A DNA stretch of 64,000 nt from Hyparrhenia diplandra (GCA_015847255.1 JADLZK010010475.1:19868-83867); one strand, 5' to 3'; positions 24,655 to 36,852 are shown, counted from the stretch's first letter. The notes: generated from the sequence alone by a model not told the origin. A program made the numbers and translations.

Positions 24655-27600
24655 ATGGCGGCGGCGCTGACGGCGAAGCCATGGATGTCGATGCGCCGGC
24701 TAGCCGCTGACTACCTCCTCGCCCGCAAGTCATGCTCCCTCACGGCCTCCTCGTCGAGACCCGCGCCTCCATCGAGAAGGTCGCCGCCCAGTGCTCGCCA
24801 TCAAGAAAGACGGCGCCCCCAAGTCGGAGCTCCGCGAGCTCGTCACTCAGATGTCGCCGCTCCTCGTCACGCTACGCCAAGTACGTCCGCGTCGCGATCC
24901 GAAACCCTAGCCCACATCCCAAAACCCTACCTGTAGATCTGCGGTGCTTGTTGAGTTTGATCCGCGCAGGTGAACAGGAGAGATCTTAATGGAGGAGGGA
25001 CAAGGTCAAGGCGGAGACGGAGGCCGCGAAGGCATGATTACGACCGGCAGCCGCACAACCTGCTGTGAGAAGAACCACTACGTGAAGGCCATAAGAGGGT
25101 GTCTCGACTTTCAGACCAAGCATCCGGGGATAGAGCTTGTGCTCGAGGAGGAGTTCCAGCGTTCCGCGCCGGCAGACATCCTTGAGAAGACCCTCGCTGC
25201 CGACGCCTCCCACGACACTCATGCTCAAGCGCCTCCAACTTCGAGCTCGTCAGGTTGCATTATTGCTTATCTGTTGCAACACAGTAGGAACTATGGACCT
25301 CTACTTGTTGCCAATTTGCTGTGCTCTGTTTGGTTCCCTGTTTGAGGGACTTAAATATGAACAGCCTGCATTATGAGCTATGGGAGCTGTTGATAAATTA
25401 CATACCACTTTAAGCCTGGCATGCTGGATTGTTTTGGAACATTTATAATTTAGAACCATATACTCGATATTGCATGAAGTTACACCACTGCTTGCTCTTT
25501 GACTACGACAAGGGTATTTATTGGTTGCTTCACAGCTGATTGATCACACATTTCGGGACAAATTATATTTCATTGCGTCAATTTCTTAAGTTTCTCAAAT
25601 TCGCATGATTCACTCAAATATTTTATAGTCACCTGCCAAACCTTATTGTTGCTCATGTCGGATTGCATCATCACACATATTTTGGTGCATCTGCCTTTGT
25701 GTTGCAATTCTTTTTTCATTACTTCTATTTGCTTCTGCACGCAATTTACTTATTTTTAAACAACTTAGGTAAAGTAGTTTATGTCCTATGAGGTGTGGCG
25801 CTAGCGTTATCTCATTTGCGCTAGTTTCCATGTGATTTCCTTGCTGGCTGGCTTCAAAATAGATTTTTTATTTGTGAATCAGAGGAAAGAGTTATGCAAG
25901 CAAGCATGAGAAATTAGAACAACAGAGGACCAGCTTGCTGGAGACAATTGCTAATCAGAAAAAGTTCCTTCAAGCTCTTCCATCACATTTTCAAACATTG
26001 AAGAAAGCATTGCTCACAAGTTGTGTGCAGATGTGCAACATACCAAGAAATTCAAAAGTGCACTCATATGCTGCTGAGTTACTCTCACTCCGCCTTACAT
26101 AGCATACACTCAGTTGCTAGCAGAAAGCAGCTTTACTGGAGAGAATATTTGAAGCAGAGATTACAGGGCTACAAAGGATGCCCAAATATTTGCTCAACAG
26201 CAAGCCAAGAAGGAAAATGGTAACATGCATGTCCTGATATTTCCTTTCATTTATTTTCTGCTCTTGCCATATTTCAGGCATATTTTCGCTTTAAATTTTC
26301 AGCCTCACTGGGCATGCCGGAGCGTCGGGGGCACTTAATTAGACCTCTCAAAACCTAAACATTCTACGCATGCGACAGCCCAGCCAAAGCCGACATGCAT
26401 GGAATTGCATCTTTGGTCCATTAATGAAGGCTTGATGCAAACGGTACCCGTGATATCGCTGGGGCAGTAGAAATGGAATGACTGCTAGAGCTAGCTGAAT
26501 CAATTTTTATTCTGAATAGCACAAAGACAAGAGACCGGCGGAGCCAAGAGATAGTCTCGCGCGCCTCACGATGCCCCTCATGCTATTGGCTCTCTTCCAC
26601 GTTTGCTAGCTTAGAGCTAGTATACTAGTTTATATTGGTTGGAGACTCCTTAGACTTTGTGGCCGTGACTAGAAACGACTATGCGATTAGTATGATTTCG
26701 CATGCGATTGAAGGTCATCTTGGCAGTGGCGGGCCCAGGATTTTTAACTTACATTTCAAAATATGAGGGTATTCAAAAATCCCAGCAGAACACTCGCTTG
26801 AACTCTATTTTCATTTTTTATAATACATATATACATATGAAGACTATATATAGCATTGTTTTTGTCCAAATTTTGGGTATTCAATTGAACCTTGAATTAA
26901 GGTAGGCCCGCCCCTGATCCTCAAGTATCTGTAAACAGCCTTGTCACGGTAAGATGCAATGGAGGGAGTAGTATTCACAGACGCATCGGGTCGAAAAGTA
27001 TTCAGCATCTACAGCAGCAGTGCCATTTCTGCTTGCAGTTGTACGCCTTGCTTCGGCCCCGCACGCATCCACTCTTCCTCGCTTCAGTCATCGCGACTTC
27101 GCTTACTGTAGCCTGTGGGTGGGGCATTGGGGTCTGTGGCCATTATGGATTGTGGGCGGCGCTGCTTGCAATATTGAAACAGCTGCTTTTTACGGGCTGT
27201 GAGAATTGGATTCACGCGAAGTTAATGATGTCTCTGTCCTGGCGTAATTTTTTTAGCGCATGCGAATACTGGCTAGGATGGAGGGACCGCGTTACTGTTA
27301 TGCGTTTCAAGGACAGGCTTAGTTTGTTGTCGTGTGTCTCCATTTTTGTTTTAAGTAGAGAATAAATGATGCCTTGCTCTGCAAGAACCCCTCGATCAAT
27401 GGCAGTCATGCTAATATTCCTTAACTGATGACAGCACGCTTGTACATAGTTGCTTAATTATTTCATTTAAAAGTTTCTAAACTAGAGATAAGTATGCTGT
27501 CAGGCTTGAGATCTTTCTGATGTAGTGTCTCATTTGTAATTTTGTAGCAGGCACTCTTCAAATGTAGCTTAATGGCCATGTGAATGGACGATGATGCAAT

Positions 27601-30049
27601 TGATGACTAAGATGATGCTCAGAGAAGAAGCGTCAAGATCCAAAAAGAATGTGGTGAAGGAAGCTAACAACCCAGCAGTGGCCTATCAACCCACCCACTT
27701 AAAATTATCCTCCATGCATGATACTCGAGATTTCAAAGTAAAACACCGTAAAATCATCACCCTGAGGCTTGAAATATTTCATAAAAGTTGAATGCTATTT
27801 TATATTGGAATTGAAGACTCAGAGGGTCTGGACAGTAATATCTTGCGCAACCTATTTCCAGATGATACTGGTTTAGATCTGCCTCACCATAAAATTCTAA
27901 TTTTAACCAGCAGATGGTTTTGACTGCTGTTTTCAGCATCCTATGGAAGTTCTCAAGGCTCTGGTTTAAGTGTACTACCTGTTTTGGTTTATGTCTGTCT
28001 CAGGCATTTAATGCGAACTTAGCAGTGAAATGTTTTGTTACTATCCGGCCCAAATAGCCATTTCGCTTTCTAAGAGTTAAAGTTCTAAAAAAATATCGGT
28101 AATTATATATTAAAATATACAAATTTTATGCCAAAGTAATTAGTGTACCATCGGAAAGATCTTTAAGTCTAGTTTTTAACAAATTTATTTGAAGATTTAA
28201 ATGCTGCACGTATTTCTACAAACATAGCAGCTGAAAAGCCTGACCACGCCCCCATAACGACATCTATTTTCGGGACCTGAGCGAGCACACCCTGCATTCA
28301 GTATCTTCTCGTGTCTCTACCACGCCGGCTGAAATTGTGACTTGTCAATTTTTCTCAGATGGCTAAGATTTATGCTGGGGAGGTTCCAAACTTCAGCGCA
28401 CAAGGATTCAAGGCCATACAAGTGGGCACAGCATTTAGTGGTATCGACTTTTTGCCTGAAGTGCCTCCATCTCGTTGGGGATGATCTCGAAAGCAGAGCA
28501 TTGAACAGTGCTGATTTGTCATCCGGCTTGCTCTATACCGCCAGCAGAACCGAGCACAGGCTATTTTGCAGAGAATCCGCTATGAAAGTTGCACAGATGG
28601 CTCTTATGTGAGTCAATGGTGTTTTTTGCTGGCTGCTGCCGCTTGGGACATCAATGATTGATGATAGATTAGCCTAGGAGTGACAGTGTAATTTGACTGA
28701 CAGTTTTGAGCTAATGATGCTTTTACTTCATTGAACATGTCATTCTGAGTTATGGAAATACTATGAATCATTTAACAGGCAGAAATTGTGAAACATCCCA
28801 TTTATAGCTTCTTCAGACTGAATTATTGACAATCTTTATTATATATACATTGCTTGTTTGATTGGTAGCATCCCTTTGAAGTTTTCTGAGTCTCTTTTGA
28901 TTACAGGTGGCAGCTTGATTATTTGTGACAAAGCTGAAGTGGCCTCGAATAGAACATACAGAATGCACCATGGGCATCACGCACCCACTGCAGCCTACAT
29001 AGCTGGTCATTGACAGTTCTATCCTGGAGCGTATCTTCGCTCTGTTTTGATAAAATGGGCCGCAAAGCAAATAAAAGCTGATAAAAGTGATGTAGAGAGA
29101 GATCTGCGACAAACGGGGAAGAAATCAGAAAGTACCAGGGAGGATGGGGAGCTTCAGTCGCGACTCCCGGCCGAGAATGAGCCAAATGGCCCCGCTTAGC
29201 CTTATACCTCTGAGGTTGTCGGCTGAGATTGAGCCATTTCCTTAGAGGCTTTATCTCTGATATCAGTGAGCGCGAACATCATCTAAGCCAGCCGCTTTCA
29301 TTAAAGTTTCTATAGAATGAGGATGATTCTGATTCTCTGACGGCAGCGACAGCCAGCCGGGCACTCAGCCTGTTACTTTGATGAAATTGAAAAAAGTTCA
29401 TTCCTCGATTATATAGATAGACTGGAAAATTATAAGCCTCTCTGCGAGTCACCATGGCTCCTGAAAGTGTAAAACTAGCTAGCACGTGGCTCCAAAGTCA
29501 TGCTGAAGCCAAGGTAAAACTATGCCATCGTTATATGTTCTAAGCATTCATGCATCTCTCCATGCTCTTGCTTTCTCACATTGTGACTTCAATTGCAGGT
29601 TAAGATAAGTATAGAGTATCCTCTTAGACCTCCCCTCAGGATTATCGTTTGCTCTCAGAAAAGTCTGAAATTTTAAAGTGGCACAATGATCTTCGTGCAA
29701 ATGGAAGCTGAGGTTTGTGATAACATATTGTGTAGCATGTTTTATGTAATGCATTCCCTGAGGGTAGCTCCTAAGCTCGCTAGCATGCTATGCAGGTAAA
29801 TCTTCATATCCTTCGGAGCCTACCTCAATCATATGAGGATTATATATTGACTCACCAAGTTATGTGCCTGGCTATGCTGTTTGACATGCATTTTGATGAG
29901 GAATACGAGAAAAGGAAAGTTACTCGTGATCGATGTTGGTCTATGCAAAACCTGTTAGTGGAACTATGCTTACTAGATCAGTTAGGGGAAGAGACCGAAG
30001 GCAGACTATTTATTGGAGAGGTGCTGATTGCTCTTCCAGTTACTTGTAG
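24655..30049 (+). CDS. THO5: THO complex subunit 5 (THOC5-like)
   Basis: Subunit of the nuclear THO/TREX complex that couples transcription to mRNA export and small-RNA precursor processing. Exons: 24655-24880, 24970-25253, 25883-26219, 27551-about 27889, 28359-28607, 28907-29513, 29599-29712, 29796-30049. Landmarks: APKSELRELVTQMSPLLVTL, KNHYVKAIRGCLDFQTKHPG, EEEFQRSAPADI (exons 1-2); AQIFAQQQAKKEN-type segment (3); EDSEGLDSNILRNLFPDD (4); SRPYKWAQHL, ALNSADLSSG (5); KLKWPRIEHTE, SESTREDGEL (6); SIEYPLRPPL, LKWHNDLRAMEAE (7); VNLHILRSLPQSYEDYILTH, LFDMHFDEEYEKRKVT and a terminal GADCSSSYL (8). Order is complete and matches the plant family. Many 1-2 base indels break every exon. The intron 4 donor GT is absent unless two G's are restored (CACCA|TAAAATT). 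It is either a functional gene with poor sequence or a recent pseudogene; I favour the former. Confidence 0.9.
26724..26916. mobile_element. hAT-type MITE in THO5 intron
   Basis: A 193-bp element begins CAGTGGCGGGCCCAGGAT and, in reverse complement, begins CAGGGGCGGGCCTACC. The interior is AT-rich without a gene. The flanking octamers only partly agree, so the duplication has decayed. Its terminus resembles the hAT end at 20546. Confidence 0.65.
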
Positions 30050-30811
30050 AGTATGCGTGATCTTGATTCTGACTGGTCACTCGGTTCAGCTGAGCATTGA
30101 TTGCTCTGGAGAAAATCCTTTTCTGACACTGAGAGAACTACTTATGTAACATTAGAGCTGACACAGATCCTTGGTTATCGCTACTGTCTTGACAACAATA
30201 GCTGGAAAGATTTCTCTCTGCCCATACCAACTAGAGAATTCTGTGCTGTTGAGTATATTTCAAGAGGCCTTTCTGCTGGTTCCTATTTTCTTGGTTGTTG
30301 AAAAACTTTCTCCTGGATTCTACCCCGAACATTTTTACGCGTTAAATTTTAAGCTTGCAGCATTCTGTTGCAACAAACAGCTTCTGCAATAAGCAGAACT
30401 TACTGATGTTGTTGATGATGTTGGAGCAGCCTCGCTGGTTATCCATTCTCACTTATCGCAATCTGCGACAGACAGCCATGAGGTAAATGGCTTACGGTAT
30501 CGATTATTTGTTAATTTCTTTGAATGTAAATCGTGTTTTTCCATCCTTTGAATGTGTCTATTTCATATGCTAGATTTAGAACATCGTAAAATTGCAGAAC
30601 ACTATGCTTATGATGACATCTAAGACTTTGCTCGTGGCAATTGTTTTTACAGCCAGTACAGTACACAAACCTTTTTATTCGATCTATTTTCATAAAAATC
30701 ATTGTACGCAAGCAGCAAACAATCCATGGCCCAGTCGACAGGCAGCTAACACTATAGCATGTTCAGTTCCTTCTAGACGTCTATACGGCCCTGTACTGTG
30801 ATTGTTGAGGC
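30050..30811. other. THO5 downstream region, no further gene seen
   Basis: Convergent interval between the THO5 stop and the lipase stop, probably two 3' UTRs. No coding region supported. Confidence 0.35.
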
Positions 30812-33800
30812 TTAGCTCATCTGCCTGGAGCAAACGTGCTCCGAGCCTGGTGGAGTTGACGTAATCTTTCGCGGCGAGTGCGGGGGAGCCCTGGCAGCAC
30901 GAGCTCCGGCGACCTCTAGCGAGCCGCATCAGCCACCCCTCTGCGTACTCTGCCCGGCGACGTGAGCCGATGAGGAAGCTCCGGATGAGCTCCCCACGCC
31001 GCGTTCACCACCTTGTGCGGTACCGTCAGCACCGAGTAGCTCTTGTCATGGCCTCTTGCATCACCTTGCTTTCCATTCATTCAACGGCACAACCGCACAA
31101 AAGCGTAGCTCAGTTCAGCTCTGCTCTGGCACAACTAGCATTCCTGGATTCTCTATTGCCTACTCTATTCAGTCTTCACTCTACTAGGGTGTGGGCTCGA
31201 GGTTTGGAGTCTTGAATCATGGATACTCTTGCTTCCAAGCTTCATTTTGCTTGCCTTGCAAGGACAGTTCTGTTGCCCAATTGTATGGATTCTTCTCTAT
31301 ATGGATCGAATATACCTCTATATATTTTCGAATTGTAGTAAGTATATGTGTATATGTGAATATACACACATTTTGAAATTATAACCACCAATTCAATTTT
31401 TATGTTCAAGTATAAGCATCCATATGAGGTCAGTGAAGAACTCATAAATGAAACCAGTAAACACACGGACCTGTCCTGTGTAGAGGCTGTTGAAGCAGAG
31501 GCAGGTTCCGAAGTGCTTGAACTGAAGCGCGGAGTCGTCATACGGCACCCTGGGCACGATGTCGTTGCAGTACACGAACCTGAAGTACCTGCTGGGCTTG
31601 CCGCCGAGGCACGACGCCTCCATGAACCTCCCGAACGCCTCGTCCCCGACGCGAGGCTGGCCGAACGTGTACACGCCGTGCAGCCGGGCCAGCACGGCGT
31701 CCTCACGGTGCAGCGCCAGGACGGCCGGGAACAGCACGGCCAGCGCGCCGCCGAGGCTGTGCCCCGCCACGACGAACTCCGGCGTCGGCGTTCTCGGACA
31801 GGAAGCGCCGCAGCGCCTCGCGGATGGCGTAGTACGCGAACGGCTTCCGGCGGTCCGGGTCGACGACGTCTTCGGCCAGCCGCCGTGCCTCTGCAGGCCC
31901 AGCGCCTTCATGAAGCCGCCGTGGATCTTGCCCACGCCCGGGACCTCGTACCACGAGAAGTCAAAGTCTGTGCACCACTGCTCCATGTCGAATGGCCTCG
32001 CCGCCGGAACGCCACCACGGCCAGGCCTCGCGTCAGGCGACCTTGCCTACGACCACGAACGCCCGCGGTGCAAATTCTGGAAATTGGGAGGAAGACACGT
32101 TACGAGGCTAAGAAGATGGCAGGCGGTAAGTACGCGTTTCTGGCTCATGAAAATTCAATTTGCCGCTGATCGGATTGTGAAAATCCTGATCTACGGCTCT
32201 ACCATCTCCGTTATTATATCGCCACACTCATTCAAGAAATACCAAATATTAAACTTTAACGCAAATCCTCTTTGACTTAGGGCCAGCCTCAACGGGAGTT
32301 TCTGCAGGCACAGAAATCGAGGCTCGACCCGCCAAATGCTCGACCATCACTGGATGACCTGAGCCCAAATTCCCGCATGCCATTTCATACATGATCGATA
32401 GAGCAGCGCGGCAGTTTGCCATTCTCGTTTACTTCGTCTAGCTCGACTCTCCAAACACCTACGCAGGATCTGTAGTTGGGAGATGCCCCGTCTGGAAATT
32501 TCATCTTCCCCTGCGCACCATGGCTGACATCGTAGTCAGCATTTCACCTTTTTCCTATTTCCATGGGAAAGGGGGTAAATGCACCAAAATAATAGGAAAA
32601 ATAAAACAAGACGAGGATGCAGCAGCCAGCATATTCAGAATATCTCCATGAAGTTCTTGTGGTTCACCAGACATTATCGATATTGGCTGACAGGCCTATA
32701 TTCTGACCACAGATTTTTATAACACATTAACAAGTTACCCTTATATGCGGCATTAGGAAATTGTCACTTTGTTTCTCATATACTGATTAGCACTTGCCCC
32801 TTGGCAACAAAGTTAAATGAAAATATTTCAATCTCTAAGTTACTTAACGCACTGATGCAGAAGCGAACATATAAAGCTCTGCGCCGAAGCCTGCAATGAA
32901 ATTCATGCGAGCTTGAACTCGGGCCGTTCGGCAATTTCCTCAATATCATCAAATCCCAAAATTAGCAAGTAGCATTTCAGCAATGAGAGATTTGATATAG
33001 CGCTTTCGCGCGACCATAGAATTCAGATGACTGTGCACCACAAGTTTCCAAAAACGCTGAAGTTAGCGTAAAAGTTACAGATCCATTGAGATTGATACGG
33101 TGCGACACTCGTGAACAGACACGCGAACGGCTCCCCGAGCGCCTCCCGTGGCGACTGGGCCGCGCCCGCCGGCCGTGCACCTCCGCCAAAGAGCCCCTCC
33201 GCCGCCGCTGCCTTGCTTTCGCCGCGGCGGGCGGCAGACACGGATCCCGCCTCAACAAGGGGCGTGTCGCGTCCCTCCCACTCCACCCCCCTTCTCCGCC
33301 CACCCCACCCCACCACCACCTCACCGGGCGCCTCGGCAGCTTTCGCCGGCCGGCTGCCCGGATCCGTAGCCTCCAAGTCGGATCCCGCCTCTCCTCCTTG
33401 GATCCGCGCCGACGAGCTCGGATGGCCTTTGGCGGCAGCGGCTGCCGCCGGTGCTGCCGGTCGGTCCCCGAGCAGCCGGGCGGGTGCCTCGGCATGGAGG
33501 GCCGGGGCCATCCCCACCTCCCTCGCCGGATCCGCCGTGAGCGGCGCGGTGGCGCCTCGGCGCCCGGCCGCCCCTCGGTGCTACCCGCCGGGAAGGTGGG
33601 CCCTTGGCGCCCCCGGGCGGCCGTTTGGGGCGGTGCCGCGGCCAGCGTGGTCGCGGCAGGCGCCCCCGCGCCTCCCGCTAGTGCGAAGCCGGAACCGCGT
33701 GTTCCGTGTGCAGAGAAGCGACGACCGCCGCCGTGGCAGTTTTCTCGAGGTGGCCGGTGCAGCGCGAGTGGCGCCTTGGGTGGCGTGGCGCGCTTGTTCT

Positions 33801-35703
33801 ACGCCGCCTTGCGCCGCGGTGGTGGGCGGTCTGCTCGCGGCTCGCCATCGACGCCGTGGTGGTGGGATGGCGCGCCTCGCCTTCTCTGTGGGACGTGGAT
33901 GTGATGGAGCTCCGCGGCGAAAGCTCACCGACGCAGCTAGCGGACGACGACGACGCCGTTGGCGCCGCACCCTTTCTTGAAGGCGCCGTCTCGAGTCTCC
34001 TATCTTCGTCACCGGCGCCGGATTTCGTAAAGCCCCGCCTTTAGTCTAAGGCCGCAGCGATGGCGCCTGGGCGTCACTTCTTGATGGCGCCGCTGAAGAA
34101 TCTGCGGCGGCTCGCCGCTTGTCTTGCCGCTCGCCGCGCACGGGCCTATTGTGCTTGGCGTCGCCTTCATTTGGTATGTCCATTGGTGTTTGTCGTAGCC
34201 GTAGTCGCCGCTTGGCGGATGCTTTTGCCGCCGCTGCTTCGGGCGGATGCTTGGCCGCCGAGGAGGTTCCGTGGATGCTTTGCCACCGATCGAGTCGTAG
34301 TCTCTCCGGCGGATGCTTTGCCGCCGTGTTGGTTTTTGCCACCGACGAGGTCGTTTGTCTTTACGGGCGGATGCTTTGCCGCCGTGATGGTTCCCGTGGA
34401 TGCTTTGCCACCGACGAGGTCGTGTTTTGGGCGGATGCTTTGCGCCGAGGAGGTGGTGGATGCTTTGCCACCAAGGTCGCTCCGGCAGATGCTTTGTCGA
34501 CGAGGTGTTTCTTCTACTGGCCACGATCACCTTTAGCTACTAGTTGTTGAGTTATCTCTGTATAGGCGCAGCTTGCTCGGACGCTGCGTGAGGGTTCCCC
34601 CGCCTCGCTTCCTCGCTTATCGCTTATGTTTAAGTTCTTCGTTGTTGCTTTTTCGCTCGTGATGTCTTCTCGGCATCGGGGCTTGTTGTAATTGGATTTT
34701 GGTTTTCCTCCTCTTAATGAAATACGGGTGAATGGGCCCGATCGCGATTTGAGATTGATACATGCTCCGATCCCTTCTTAAAATTGCAATACATGTATAT
34801 ACAAACGTTGTCAGTTAGTAAGCTTACTCCTCACATTATGAAGAGTACCTATAGGTTGGAGTACAGCACTACACAAATCTTCATATTATATTATTGTAAG
34901 AGGAATGTTCATGCGTGTGATCAGAAACGAATGGAAGAATTCCTGTAGATAGGTGGAACCTATAGGGCCATAAATGCAATTGTGTTGATTTGTACCATCG
35001 ATAGCAATATACGACCTTCATATATCTATGCCAATGAAACAGTCGAGTCCATGAACTGACCGGGGATAATCTAAGACCTGAACTAAGTGCGCCATTATCT
35101 TCTCGTGATCGGACCATTCACCCGTGTTTCAAGTGCGCTATTATCAAAGTGATTTCAACTTAAGTTGCGACACACGGTTGTGCAGATATGTAATGTGTTG
35201 TCTTTTAGGTCGTCTGCAGCAGTGTTTGAATCTGAGTAAAGGCATGCAGAATTAGAGTTGGAGATGAATTCTTTTTCCAAAACTTATTGAGACATGAGAG
35301 TGCTGGATGGGTCTCAGAGTTCAGACGTTCAGCTACGGTGTGACACACGAGTGAAAGCAAGCAATTACCTTTGCAGCGCTCTGAGGACGAGCACGAGGAC
35401 GCCACCGCCATTCTCGTTGACGAGGTTCATCCAGTACCCGTCACTCTCCCCAATCAGGGCGATCGGCTTCTTCGCCCACAGCATCAGCACCTGCGCCACC
35501 AGCGAGACGAGCAACGCCCACCGCCTACGCCAGTCAGATATCTCTGTGCCGGCGGGGCAATCCACGGCCGCGTTCTCGGACACCTTCCCCGACCACATGA
35601 GGTGGACGAGGGCGTAGAGCCCGCCTTTGTCCGGCCGCAGCACCATGAAGTCGCTGCAGAAGCTATCGCCGGCGTCTGCGCCTCCTCCACCGGCGCCAGC
35701 CAT
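30812..35703 (-). CDS. Class 3 lipase (oil body lipase OBL1-like), probably missing a central exon
   Basis: Alpha/beta-hydrolase expected to hydrolyse acylglycerols at lipid droplets or membranes. Exons seen: 35372-35703 (start MAGAGGGG; FMVLRPDKGGLY, VDCPAGTEISDWRRRWALLV, then a hydrophobic stretch around LVAQVLMLWAKKPIALIG), 31471-32076 (EQWCTDFDFSWYEVPGVGKI, VAGHSLGG with the catalytic Ser, VYTFGQPRVGDE, FVYCNDIVPRVPYDD with the likely Asp) and about 30812-31054 (VPHKVVNAAWELI after one frame correction, EYAEGWLMRLA, DYVNSTRLG). The stop position is uncertain because of indels. The roughly 80-100 residues that usually follow the first exon, including a DTRVEL-type block, were not found in the 32.1-35.4 kb intron on either strand. 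That intron contains a 1.65-kb retroposon. A TATATAAATA box lies near 35808-35817. Family secure; integrity doubtful. Confidence 0.8.
32278..32570. mobile_element. Possible MITE remnant in lipase intron
   Basis: The segment opens TTAGGGCCAGCCTCAACGGGAGTTTC, like GGGCCAG-type grass MITEs. I could not find a convincing matching right terminus, so this is a weak call. Confidence 0.3.
33086..34761 (+). mobile_element. Retroposon (1.65 kb, LINE-like tail) with 13-bp target duplication
   Basis: The insert 33099-34748 is flanked by perfect 13-bp repeats TTGAGATTGATAC at 33086-33098 and 34749-34761. Its right end reads TTTTCCTCCTCTTAATGAAATACGG plus a short hairpin, resembling plant LINE 3' ends (compare CTTAATACAAAGATACG at about 12140). 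The body is very GC-rich with overlapping open frames in several frames and no recognisable ORF1 or reverse transcriptase, so it is non-autonomous or internally deleted. There is no long poly(A). It lies in the lipase intron, antisense to that gene. Confidence 0.65.
34214..34500 (+). repeat. Minisatellite of GGCGGATGCTTTGCCGCC-type hairpin units
   Basis: Nine diverged copies of (C/T)GGATGCTTTGCC(G/A)CC begin at about 34216, 34241, 34272, 34310, 34366, 34397, 34431, 34457 and 34484. Full units read GGCGGATGCTTTGCCGCC, so each can form a GGCGG/CCGCC stem. Spacing varies from about 25 to 56 bases and is not a multiple of three, so conservation is at the DNA or RNA level rather than a peptide repeat. 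Confidence 0.75.
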
Positions 35704-35717
35704 GCTTGCGACCAAAG

Positions 35718-36070
35718 AACCAAACTAGAGCAACGGCAGTAATGAGATGGCACGCAGCGTTTTGCTGTTGCTCGACCTAGTATGTCGAAGCAAAGGGATC
35801 CCGACCTATTTATATATAATAATAATATAGGAAGACAATATGGCATTGCTGGTATTAGGCGAGAATTAAATAACTAGACCCTAATAACATATACACAAAA
35901 TTGCTAATTCCATCCTAAAAATATTAATAATTCTGAAGAATAATAGTACTTATCAAATAAGCATAGTTAGCGATACATTATTATGAGATGTATTTTTCAC
36001 AATTTATCTTATTTATGATAATACTATGATGTGCATCTTCTAGTTTTTAATCATTTTGGAGGCCAATTGG
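35718..36070 (-). promoter_or_regulatory. Lipase promoter
   Basis: TATATATAAATAGG (minus strand, about 35806-35818) lies about 105 bases upstream of the lipase ATG at 35703, well placed for a TATA box. The rest to 36070 is AT-rich without recognisable elements. Confidence 0.5.
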
Positions 36071-36071
36071 T

Positions 36072-36491
36072 TATAAAGTCGACGGATTTTCCTTTTTACT
36101 AGAAATTTCATTGTTGTCAGTATTGACATGTAGCATGGGGACTCTCTCTTTATCCTCGTCCGATTAATCCACTTTTTAAAAAGATCTCGAAAAACAATGA
36201 ATTGAAGGATTTGATTACTCAATATTCGATTCGAATAGATTCACAATAATTCTAAAAATATATGAATTTTCTATACCTCTTCATAATCCTTCCAAATTTC
36301 ATTCTAAAAATAAAATAAAGAACCTATATTATAGGGTTCTGTGATTAATCGCTATTACTCGATCTCGCTAGAACAGCTTCCATTGAGTCTCTGCACCTAT
36401 CCTTTTCCTTTGGGTTCTAGTTTGAGAACCGCTTGTTTTCAGGGATTTGGGCTCAGGATTGCCCATTTTTCATTCCAGGGTTTCTCTTCTT
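36072..36491 (-). pseudogene. trnL-UAA: Nuclear plastid insertion (NUPT): trnL(UAA) group I intron
   Basis: Read on the minus strand, this stretch matches the grass chloroplast trnL(UAA) intron as I know it: GGTTCTCAAACTAGAACCCA, AGGTGCAGAGACTCAATGGA, GCGATTAATCACAGAACCCT, and finally GACAACAATGAAATTTC with AAAATCCGTCGACTTTATAA just before the 3' exon. Both tRNA exons are absent: the match stops at GACTTTATAA on one side and AGAAACCCTGG on the other. It is a plastid fragment of about 420 bp in the nucleus, not a functional tRNA gene. Confidence 0.88.
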
Positions 36492-36635
36492 TGTTATGTA
36501 AACTATTGTCATACTGTAATAAGATGAAATTTGAGCTGTTTGCATATAATCTAGTGCCTCTCGAGGGCATTTTTGTAGAGTAACGATATGCTATGAAAAC
36601 TATCTGCCGTGAAAATCGCGTCAGTCTCATCGACT

Positions 36636-36852
36636 AAAAGCTATCTAAATTTACCAAAATCACATGTAGATGATATGATGATTCATCAATCATGTAAATA
36701 TCGTAGTCCAAACTTTCGACTTCGTCTTGTGAGATAGAAATTTGTTATTTTTTTATATCTCACAAACGAAGTCGAGCTCGACAAGATATTTTACAAGGTC
36801 ATGTATCATCATATCATATACATGCTGTGATGGTAAATTTAGATGACTTTAC
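36636..36852. mobile_element. Foldback MITE, about 215 bp
   Basis: The left arm contains CTAAATTTACC, GATGATATGATGAT, CGACTTCGT and TGTGAGATA; the same words occur in reverse complement on the right in mirrored order, centred near 36750. No coding capacity and no clear target duplication. Confidence 0.65.

Noticed and set aside
31402..32275. 255- and 238-residue plus-strand frames
   Set aside because: Antisense shadows of the conserved lipase exon carrying GHSLGG.
33086..33980. Plus-strand frames of 272 and 289 residues as a gene
   Set aside because: Two long frames overlap in different phases inside a retroposon bounded by 13-bp duplications; no domain.
34216..34500. CRISPR-like array
   Set aside because: Units are diverged with irregular spacing in a plant retroposon; no cas genes and a eukaryotic context.
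34060..34550. ADALPP peptide-repeat protein
   Set aside because: The repeat period is not a multiple of three, so the apparent peptide repeats alternate with other frames; the DNA repeat explains it.
36040..36222. 60-residue basic minus-strand ORF
   Set aside because: It lies mostly in the plastid trnL intron fragment, which is non-coding.
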